From Phaeosaccion multiseriatum (Eukaryota > Ochrophyta, other classes), in the NCBI GenBank assembly GCA_965112735.1, contig OZ218951.1, forward strand, positions 806,001-870,000: a DNA stretch of 64,000 nt, written 5' to 3'. A program made the translations under genes and the position numbers. The notes beneath the pieces were generated by a model. The model searched no databases and was not told the origin of the DNA. It was given only the letters and a program-made list of their open reading frames with translations. Below are positions 49,901 through 61,249 of the stretch, one piece after another (the stretch's first letter is position 1; each line of letters starts with the position of its first letter).

Positions 49901-52900
49901 ACGCTGAGCACTGCAGGAGGCGACGTCGTGCATCTGACTGGGGAAATGTTTGGCCCTGCCGGCTCTGTTGACTTAAGGTATGTGGTGTGGAGGGAGGCAG
50001 AGGTAGAGAATGGAGAGAACAGAGCGAGAGACAAAGAGAAGAGGCGCATCTCCAAAGGGGTAGTGCTGTCCTCGCGCCGGCTGGTGCACATTCGTTGTGT
50101 GGAGGTATATGGTCATGGGACGATGAATGGGTCCTGCTTCTGCTACACTCCCACTTCTCCTCCCTCGTCCCTCTCTCTCTCCCTGCTGCTACTCCTTCTC
50201 CTCCGCCTGTCTCTAATCCCGTCCCATGTCCTTCGTCTTGTCCCATTCTACCCGAACCTACGTCGTTGTTGACTTACTCTCCCAACCTCCATGACCATGA
50301 CCACCACCACCACCACCATCACCACCACCACCACCACCACCACCACCACCACCACTACCATGACCATCACCACCACCTTCACCTTTTACCACCATCACTA
50401 CCAGCGGTATGAGCAACGTGGTCAGTGCCTCGTATCAAAATGCGGATGGTTCCTCAGGCCTGGGCAGTCAGGTGTACAGCGCTGTCAACTGCTCCGTCAC
50501 TGTCGCACACACAAGGATGGAGTGTGTCACCCTACCGGGTGTCGGGACGGAGATGGTGTGGCAGGCAGTGGTGGGGGGTTTGTCGAGCTCAGTCACAACC
50601 GGCGACAGCGACGATGACCAACTACTCACCACCAGCTATACAGCCCCCGTTATTACAGGTCTGACGGGCGACGAGTATGACTTTCTGTACCCTACAACAG
50701 GGGGTTCCCTCACCATCACGGGGACAAGTTTCGGTCCTGTGGATGGGTCTAACTATGTCAATGCCTACGGAAAGAACAAGAACTTACTCGGCCTTGCCTA
50801 CCAACGCATCCACTCGTGTGAAGTGACGGTCCAAGACACGATGTTGGAGTGTACGATTCGAACGGGTGTGGGGTACAACCACACTGTGAGCGTGAGGGTG
50901 GGTGGGCAGCAGTCGGACGATTTCACGGGGGGGCAGACCCTCTCCTATCAGCCGCCCACAGTTACGGCAGTTACAGCTGACAGCACCGACGGTCTCTTCG
51001 CTACGAGCGGATCCGTTGACTTGTTGCTGACAGGAACCAACTTGGGGCCCGACTTCCCCAGCGTAGATAACTTCATCACCGTCACCTTACACAACCCCGA
51101 CCTGTCCGAACTCGGCTTAGCTGGGCAAGCGCTCTCGTTTACCACCTGCGAGCACGAGGAGGCCCACACGGAGGTTAGATGCACGGGCATCGGAGGTGGG
51201 GTGGGCTACGGCCATCGATGGAGCGTGGAGGTGGGGGGGCAGGTGTCTGAATTCAGCACCGACGAAAGCAATGGCAATGGCACCACCTCCTTTCGGTACC
51301 CGTTGGTATCGGCCCTCACCAGTGGGGCTCTTCCCTCCGACGGCGGGGGGGTGGTGACGGTTTCAGGGAGTGACTTTGGGCCTGTAGATGGAGACAATGT
51401 CGTTTCAGCGACATTTAGCAACCCGAGTCTGGAGGGGTACGCCGGGAGCACTTTCGTTGCGGTGGGGTGTGCTGTGACGGTTGGTGATACGGAGATGGAG
51501 TGCGTGACGCCACCAGGGGTAGGGGTGGGTATGGCGTGGCAAGTCACCGTGGGAGGCCAGCAGCAGGTAAGGAGTAAGGCGGGGAGGGGCGGAGGGGAGG
51601 GGACGACAGGGAAGGCTGGGCGCGTTTTTGGCAAGTAGGCAGGGTTCCGTTTCCTTTTCTCTTTTGACGGAGCCCTCGCGCTTTCCCTCCCTCCCTCCCT
51701 CAGAGCGACTCCGTCGCAACGACCTCGTACGCCCCCCCCACCATCACGGGCCTGGACAGCCCGTCCTCAGGCCTGACCACAGAGGGAGGGGAGACTGTCA
51801 CCCTCACAGGTAAGGAAGACGTTGCGCCGACTGGCTGGGTCCTCTTTAGCTCTTGTAAGCCCTTGGGGCAACTTGCGGGCCCTTTTGCGCTTCTGTACAG
51901 GGAGGCCCATCGATCCACCCCTTGCGTTGGCTGGATGCTTGCTCTCCCTCCCTCTGGTTTGTCTCCCTCCCACCCTCCCTCTCCCACTTCCTCTCCCTGC
52001 TGCTCTCTCTCCTACTCTCTCTCTCTAGGCTGTCTGTCTCCCTCCCTCATTCCTCCCTCCCCTTCACTCTCCCTTTCTCCTCCCCCCCTCTTCCCCTCTC
52101 TCCCTCCCTCTCCCACCTCCCTCGCCCACCCTTCTCTCTCCTTCACACCCCCTCTTACTCTCTCTCCCTCCCTCCCCCTCCCCCCTCCCCCTCACAGGCA
52201 CAAACTTCGGCATGGTACGGGAAGACAACGTGGTCTCTGCCTCCTACTCCAATCCCTCCTTATCCAACTTGGCTGGCACGACCTTCTCAGCCGCGAGCTG
52301 TGTCGTCACCGCTAATCACACCGAGCTCCAGTGTGTGTCTGCAGAGGGAGTGGGTGAGTGTGTGTGTATGTGTGTACGCGTGTGGTTTTGTTTGTGTGTG
52401 TTTGTGTGATTGTGTGTGAAAGAGAGAGTTCCGTTACACCGCACAGCTCTCTCCGTCCATTGAATCCATACTCCTACTGAGGTCCTTTGCCCATCTCCGT
52501 CTCTCTTCCCTCTCCTTTTCTCTCCCTCTCTTTCTCCCTGTCTTTCCCTCTCTCTCTCTTTCTCTCTCTCCCTCCCTCCCTCGCTCCCTTCTCCATCCAC
52601 CTCTCTGCCACTCTGCCCCTCCCTCCTCTCGCCCCTACCCACCCCCCTCCCTCCGCGACCCCAACCATATATCACCAACTGTCAATAACCAAACAACCAA
52701 CAGGCTATGACCACGGCTGGACCCCTACTGTGGGAGGCCAGCAGTCGGTCTCCGCCTCCTCCCCCCCCCTCGTCACGTCCTACACCCCCCCTGCTATCAC
52801 TGGCTATGATGGCCTGGCAGAGCTCAGCACCCCCGGGGGAGACTTGTTCACTCTCACAGGCATCGACTTTGGACCCGTTACAGTCACAAACGACAACGAC

Positions 52901-55900
52901 GAAGAAGCATCAAACGTCGTGGACGTGCTGCTCGGCTCCAACACCGCCTTTGGACCCTTCAACGCGACCAAGTGTAATGTAACCGTGGCACACACGTCTC
53001 TCGAGTGCCTCTCGCCTGCCGGAGTGGCCGCCAACAACACTTTTAAGGCGAGGGTGGGGGGTCAGGTCGGAAGCGCATCAGGAGATGTCTCTGTCAACTA
53101 TATGGAACCTACCATCGACTCCGTGTCGCCGGACAACGCGCCTGTGGAGGGGGGGGTCGAGTTGGTGATACGCGGGGAGAACTTTGGCGACCCGAGCTTG
53201 GCCACGTTGAGCGTGGTGATTGGAGACGGTTCGACGTCATCCATCGGGTGCACGGTTACCAGTCACTCGCACTTCGAAGTTGTGTGCACCACCACGGCTG
53301 GTGACTCCGATGGTGACTCCACTGGCGTGGGGTCGGTAGGTATCGGCGTGCGAGTTGGGGGCCAGACCTCCTCGTCCTCCACCTTCCATGTCTATTCTAC
53401 GGATGGCGTGCTTCCCCTCACCGCTCCTCTGCGAGGGGGTACGTTGCTCTCCATCTATGGGCAGGGCTTCTTCGACTCGGAAACCATTAGCGTGCGTTTC
53501 GTGCCGATATCGACATTCTCCAACTCGACCACCTCGACTTCTTCCTCGATTCTCGGTGTCGATGATGTCGACTCTTACACAGAGCAAGTCGAGGGGTGGT
53601 ATGTGGAGAGTTGCGACTGCATTCAGCTGCGCTCTTTTGCAGTGGTGGATGCTGGAAACAGCAGTAGCAGCCTCAGTACTGAGTCACAGTCATTCGACTT
53701 GTATCTCAGTCTGAATGGTCAGACCTGGTACGTGCTGAGCAACGCCCCTACCCTTCTCCAGTACGCGCCTCCCTCCATCACGGCACTGTATCCAGTATCG
53801 GGACCTGTATCGGGCAACACGACCGTTACGGTGACTGGGAGCGGCTTTGTAGACACCGGTTACTCCCACTTGAGGTTTCCGGAGCACTTCACCCCGGGGG
53901 ATGAGGACAAGGCCTCACAGATGGAGATTAACACCACTTCGGAGGTAAGACCTTGCCTCCTAAGTCAGTGAGGATCAGTCAGCATGAAGCCCCTGATCAG
54001 TCACTCACGCACACGCTAACCCCACACTCCCCATCACTACTCCATCCATTGCCATCCATTCATCCAATCCATCCATCCACCCCCCCACCCACCCACTTAT
54101 CCATCCATCCATCCATTGCCATCCATGCATCCATCACCCATCCTTTCACCCATTTCACCCATCCGCCCACCCACCCACCCACTCATCCATCCATCCATCT
54201 ATTGCCATCCATCCATCCAATTCACCCATCCGCCCACTCATCCATCCATTCATCCATCCATCCATCGATGTATCCATCCTCTGCCATCCCTCCTACCCGC
54301 CCCCAGCTTTCCTTCCAAGACACGGGAAGCTGCTCCTTCGTCAACTCCACTCAGCTGACATGCGTCACGCCCGGGGCGGACAGAGAGGACTCCGAGCGGT
54401 CGTGGTTCTTCACTTCCCTGGAGAGAGTCAATCGGACCACTGAGTACCTTACATTGGAGGTGAGTGGGACAGACTGTCTGACAGATGTCTGACAGATGTC
54501 TGACAGATGTCTGACAGATGTCTGACAGATGTCTGACAGATGTCTGACAGAAGCATGTCTAGTGTCTTCTTGCGTCATGTTTGGCGATGCTCATAAACTG
54601 ACGAAGTGAATGACCCGAGTGGGCAAAGGAGCTGACCAAGATGACATGTGAAAGCCTTGTCTTGACTTTTGGGAACCAACCTAAGACTTACGTAGTCTTA
54701 CGTGTGTGTGATGGATGATGGATGTGTTGTGTAGCCTGTGTGACACCATCTGTTAAAGTCGCTATCGTATTTACTTTTCCAACCCTCCCTTCGTTGACAT
54801 GCATTAAAACCCTCCCTTCATTGACATACTTACAACAGGTCACACTGGACGACCCTGCCTACAACGACGCCCTCGTCTACACGAACGCGAGCGGGCTGCG
54901 TTTCCTCTACTTCGAGGACCCTGTTGTGAGTGCCAGTTCGCTGGCCGACAGCGGCACCTTCCGTTTCGCCGTACAGGTGAGTGAGCTGGTGGTAGAGACG
55001 GAGGGTGGCAGAGAGAGAGAGAGACACACACAGAGCGAGAGAGCAGAAGGGAGTACTGGCCTGAGCCACCACATACTGTTAACCCTCCCTCACCCTCCCT
55101 CACCATCCCTCTTCCTTCCTCCCCCTCCCCCCACCAGATCGACGGTTACTCTCTGACCACGTTCAACTACGCAGCTCAGCAGAGCTTCAAAGCAGCCGTG
55201 GTGGCGGAGCTCGTCTCTAACGGCATCGCAGCGACAGCGGATATGGTCATCATTGAGGCCATGGAGGTGTGTGTGTGTGTGTGTGCATGCGTGTGTGTGT
55301 GTGTATGTGTGTGTGTGTGTGTGTGTGCGTGTGTGTGTGTGTATGTGTGTGTGTTTTGTGCATGTTGTTGTGTGTGCGTGCGTGCGTGTGTGTGTGAGTG
55401 TGCGTGTGCAACTGCGTGGGTGTGTTTAGGGTAGTTTATGTATGTGTGTGCACGTGTTTTATGTGCGCGCGTGTGCGTGTGCGTGTGCGTGTGCGTGTGC
55501 GTGTGCGTGTGCGCCTCCGCGTGTGGGCGTGTGCGTGCGTGTGCCTGCGTATCTCACATCTTTTTCCTCCATCCACTGCCATCTGTGTCTCCACCCTCCC
55601 TCCATCTATGTATGCCTCTCAACAACAGGAAACGAGCAACGGCATCACCGCCCGCAGACTTCGCCGCCAGAGACAGTTACAACGACAGTTACAAACGTCC
55701 TCCTCCTACCTCAACATTCGCTTCGAGCTCGTCAGCACCGACGACGTGGACTTCTCCTCCGACTCGCTCACCTCTCTCGAAGTCACCACCCTCAACTCCG
55801 CCGGTCTCACCCTTGTGACGGTTACATCCGACCTGGTCCCGCTGGCAGACACCTCTATCACCCCCCAGAGGGGCCCTACAGACACCTTCCAGGCAGGGGA

Positions 55901-58900
55901 AGGAGGAGGTACGCTCGTCACACTCACCGCGGCCTTCCTCACCAACACATCATCAGCAGCAGTTGGTTCTTCGCCCTCGTCGTCGTCGTCTGTTGAAGTG
56001 GTGTTTGGGGATACACTGGGCCTGCAGGCGGAGTTGGTGGCGACGAGTGACGGGCTGGACTACGTCATACAGGTGGGTGGGGACAGTTACAGATGGCAGT
56101 GGATGGGGGGTGGATGGCAGTGGATGGGGGGTGGATGGCAGTGGATGGGAGAGGTGGCAGGGGAGGGGGGAGGGAAGGGGAGGGGAAGGAATTTCCTTCT
56201 GTACCTACTTAAATCACGTTATATTGCATATTGACTTACTGCCATATCGCATAGGTCCGGGCCCCCAACCTCGTGGACTACACGTCCGCCCGAGTCGTGC
56301 AACTTGGCTTGTCCCTCAACGGAGGAGAAGACTTCTCCACAAGCGACGCCGCCTACGCCTACTTCAGGCTCATGGACTTGTATCAGAACCACTCCTACGC
56401 CGACCAGGTGCGTGTGTGGGTGCGTGTGTGGGTGCGTGTGTGGGTGCGTGTGTGGGTGCGTGTGTGGGTGCGTGTGTGCGCCTCCTGCTCCTCCCCTCAC
56501 ACCTCTTGCCCCCGCACATTCCCCCCCCCCCCCGGCCATGCCAATGTTTCTGTCCTGTATCACCAACTGCTGCGCTGCACTGCCGCAGGTGTACGGCCCG
56601 GCAGACGGTTCCACCTTCCTCCACGTCAAGGGAGAGAACTTCGTTAACGCGACCTCTTTCCTCGACAGCGGCGTCTACGGAGTCAGAGAGCCGGAGAATG
56701 TTACCTTGCATATGCGCAGGTGGAGGCAACCTCTCTCTCCTCCCTCTCTCTCTCTCTCCCGCTCTCTCTCTCTCTCCTCCTTCCCTCTCTCCCTCTCTGT
56801 CCCTCTCACTCACCCTCCTCCCTTCCTCTTTCACTCTCTCTCTCTTCCTTCCCAACGTCTCTCTCCTCCATCCCTCTATAGCGCGCTCCCCCTCTTCCCC
56901 TCCCTCTTCTTCTCTCCTTCTATGTCACACTCCCTCTTTCTCTTTCTGCCTCTGTCTCATCCCCCCCCCCCCCTTTCTCTTCATGTCTCTCTCTCAACTC
57001 CCCCCTTCTCTCTTCCCCTCTCTCGTGCCCTCCTTCTCTCGCCCCCTACCCCTGTCTTCTCCGCCCCCTCTCTCTCCCCTACCCCTCTCACCCACCACTC
57101 TCTCTCCCTTCGCAGTGCATCTCACGGGAACCTTCTCCCCGTCACAGTGGAGGCAACGTACCCCGACGCAGAAACCATGCTCATCCTCGTCCCAGAGGCT
57201 CTTTCCGATTCCGATACCGACTCCGAGACTGTTCCAGGAACCTTCTTTGTGGGGCTTAACGTCAACCAAGAGAGAGTGCTCTACGTGGAAAGCAACGAGA
57301 CCTTCACGTACTACGAAGCGCCAACTGTGACCGGCGTATCACCAGCCTGCGGACCCGAGCAGGGCGGCACGAATGTAACCGTAAGGGGAGGGCCCTTCTT
57401 CGACACCGGGGTGGCTCAGGCGGCCTTCTTTGGGTCCACAGGTGGGTCCGATCAGAGCGAGGAAGGGAGGGAAGGAGGGAGGGGGGGAGGGAGGGGGGGA
57501 GGGAGGGAGGGAGGGAGGGAGGGAGGGAGGGAGGGAGGGAGGGAGGGAGGGAGGGAGGGAGGGAGGGAGGGAGGGAGGGAGGGAGGGAGGGAGGGAGGGA
57601 GGGAGGGAGGGAGTGGAGGGAGGGAAGCAGTCACAGACAGACTGACCTTCCTCCCATATTTCATGCCCAAAAGAAGAATGTCTCGGTAAATGCTCTTGTC
57701 TTTCCTTTCTTCCTTTCGTTCATTCTTCCTCCCTCCTTCCTCTCCCTCCCTTCCTACAGGGGAGGACGACACCCTTCTTGTGGACTGTGTCTACGCCAAC
57801 AATGAGACCCTGTACTGTTCGAGCCCTGCCCACGCTCTCGACTCGGAAACCTCTCCCGAGCGCTTCGCCTTTAACCTCACCATTGACACACAGGACGTTA
57901 GCACACGCGCCTTTACCGGCAACGGCCATGGTGACGGTGCCGTTAATGGTGGTGATGGCGTTAACAACGTAACGTTCGTGTATTACGGCCCTTACAACTA
58001 CACTTCCGTAACGCCTGGCCTGGCGCTGGGGTCGGGAGGGGATGGCACCATACTCACCCTCCTGGGGCACAACTTTGCCGTATTGGACCTCTTCCCTGAC
58101 AACACTCAGGACGCCACCTGCCGCTTCAGCAGTTGGTCATCCAGCAGCAGCAGCAGTAGCCAAACTACAGGAGTGGAGGGCGGTGTTCTGGCGCCGGTGT
58201 ACAGTTTACGCTTCAAAGGCATGCAGCTGCTCGACATTACGGGCAGGGGTTCCGTCAACAAGACCGACGGTTACACCGTTAACGTACAGGGGGGGCTTGA
58301 CACATGCAGTCTCATCGCCAACGGATACCTCAACAGCGCATGCAGCGACCTGCGCGTCTTCTCCGATTCCGATTCCGATTCTGATTCCGATTCCGATTCC
58401 GGGGGCGGTTCGTTTGTGGGTTGGTGGCTGGACGCTTGCGGGTCCAATTCGTCTGATCTGTGGGTGAGGGCCCCCTCCGTCCTGGCGGGGCAGACCACCA
58501 CCCTAAAGCTGCTCTACGGGGGAGGGCTGTCCGAAGGTACTGTCAGAAAGTCTTTGCGCACTGCCTTTTATTAGTAGGAAATGTTACGTAAGCGTATGCA
58601 TGTGATGACTTCGGATAAGAAGGTGTGGTTGTGTGTGTAGGGGTGGGTAGGTGGTGGAGTGGGAGGGTGGAGGGGGGTGTGAAAGGAAAGAGGGAGGGAG
58701 GGAGGGGCGCTTCCCGCTCCTCCTTCTCCCCGTTACGCCCTCCCTCTCTCTCTCCCCCTCTCTCTCCCTCCCTCCCTCACTCACTTACTCCCTTCCTTCC
58801 TTCCTTCCTCCTTTCCTCACACCCTTCAGCGGCCATGGCCTCTGACGACTTCTGGCTCTCCTCCTCGAGTAACCCTCTCGACGTGTTCACCCTCTTCGAC

Positions 58901-59861
58901 GACTTTGATGCCTTCGACACCTCTAATTGGGTGTTTGCAGCAAGTGCCAGTGGTGTACTTCCTGCCTCTATCAGCTCCACAGGCCTCACGTTCACGGGGC
59001 AGATTGACGGTAACGCTTTCCTTTGCTCCTTGGCTCTTTCCCTGCGCGGCTTGATTGTCTCCCTCCCGAGTGTTTCCCTCCTGGTGTTGACTGTGTCCCT
59101 CTTGGTGTTTCACTGTCTCCCCTCTGGGGCCTGGTGTCCGGTGGCTGATCTCTGCCCCCCCCCCCCCCTCTCTCTCCCAACTCTCCCTCCCTCTCTCTCT
59201 CCCACTCTCTCTCTCCCTCCCCCTCCATCCCTCTTTCCTTCTTCTTCCCTCTCTCTCCCTCCTTCACTCCCTCCCCTCCCCCCTCCTCCCTCTTCCCGTC
59301 CAGACTCGGATCCTTCCTCTTCCACTCGGCTCACTCGCTCCAATGGGCCTATTACGGGCCAATTCGCCGTGGAAGCACGAGTGAGCAACGGAGACACGTC
59401 CGAGGCATGTGTGGGTAGCCTCTGGTATGTGGCCGCCAACCGCTCTACAGAAGTTGGTGATACGGCCATGTTGAAAGCCGAGTACTGTGCCATGGACTCG
59501 GGTCTCAAGTGCCTGAACAACGCCATCTGTGACGATAGCGTATGCACAACCTACTCAATGGGCACGAGTGGTAGGAGTAGCAGTACCGGCGAGGGGGGCA
59601 ATCGAGTCACGCTCACAGTTGGCTGGAAGAGTATGAATTTTACCGACTCGGCATGCGGCACCCTCAGCACCACCACATCCACAACTGGCGACAATGACGG
59701 AGGGGGACTGGCCTCGCTACACCGTAGCACTTCATCTTCTTCTTCATCATCATCATATGCTTCGCATAACGTCTCTTCCTACCTCTACATCGGTGCGGAT
59801 GGTCCCACGACGGGCTCTGCTAACGCCTTCGAATGGCTCGCTGTCAGGGCATACGATGAGG

Positions 59862-59909
<48 letters not shown>

Positions 59910-61216
59910 TGTGGTGTGTTGTTATGTGGTGTGGGACTCTCTCTCAGTTTCAGTTAAAGGGTTCCTCTGATCTCAAGAGTTTCAGTTTGTGGGTTCCTCT
60001 CATCGGAGGGAGGCGGTGGTTGGGTTGGGTTGGGGTGGGTTGGGTTAGATTGGGGTTGGCACAGAGGACAGCATACATGTGATTCTTGGTTGAACATCGC
60101 GTAATGTGGGTCGATACGGACTGCTCATCGATTTAGAAAATCGTTATCGATATTGATTGGCTCATCCATATCGAGCATCGAAACTCGATACGACATTGCC
60201 GACTTCTCATCGATATCGACGATCGATATTCGATATTTTGATTCGTGACGTCAGAGGTCTAACGAACTGAAATATGAATGAAACCGCCGCAGGTAAAGGA
60301 AGAGACCTCTCTGCGGTCGGAGGTGCTCTTGCCCTCTGTGGAGCTCGTGAGCTGCAAGGCCCCTGCCCGGCTCAGAGCACTACTCAGCCAGATGGAGGCA
60401 GAGATGGTAGCAGATGGAGGCGACACAGATGGCGACGATGATGCGGTTGAGGAGGACGTGTACGTGGTGGACTTTTCCCCCAATGGCCAAGACTTCATCC
60501 AGACACAAGACGGAGGGGGTGATAACGGTGCTAACGTCCTTGGCGTTAACGTATCTGTGCGAGAGCTCAACGTGACGGCCTTGTCCGTGAACACGACCTC
60601 CGCCGCAGGGGGAGAGTCCGTTACCTTGTCCACCGTGTGGGGGGGAGGAGCAGCAAGCGCAAGCACCACCACCTCCTCCTCTTCCTCCTCCTCGTCCTCC
60701 TCGTCCTCCTCCTCCTCTGTCTACAGCGCGGACGGCCTATACTTCCGCTTTGGCAACACCACTTTCCCTGCCTCCGTTGAGAGGGGAGGGAGCATCCCCT
60801 CTCTGGGGGGTGTGACGCAGGGGAGAGGAGGGGAGCTTGTGGCCTACTCCCCTGACCTGGTGGTCAACGGCTTGCCTGATATGGGGGTGGGGAGCGAGCG
60901 GTATGTGGAGGTCGGAGTGTCCGTCAACAATCAGCAGGTACGTCGTCGCTCGTGAAGTGGGTCAGTAAGTCAGTGGGCCAGTAGTAGGCATTTGAGGGTG
61001 TCATATACCCAACTGGTAGGAGCAGTGGTGGGGTTGTGGGGAGGGAGCGAGCAGGCAAGCAAACGCGCTTCCGTTCTTTTGTTCGTCAATGTGACAGTAA
61101 ATTGAATGCATGCTGAGCTTGACCCTTCTGCAATCCTGCTCTGCTCCACTCCTGCCCCTCCTCCCCCCCCTCCCCCCTTCTCTCTTGATCACACACACAC
61201 AAATGCCCCCCCCCCC

Positions 61217-61249
<33 letters not shown>

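Larger units (their letters stand above)
54307..57441 (+). other. Right gene exons 21-27: divergent TIG and beta modules
   Basis: Exons 54307-54459, 54839-54976, 55138-55266, 55629-56072, 56255-56407, 56589-56719 and 57116-57441. TIG starts are seen at [20 protein letters not shown] (exon 26) and [20 protein letters not shown] (exon 27). The 'SLNGGEDFS' strand of exon 25 resembles the SLNGQ strands of other TIG subtypes in this protein. Exon 24 begins with an Arg/Gln-rich stretch. The rest is not recognised. Confidence 0.65.
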
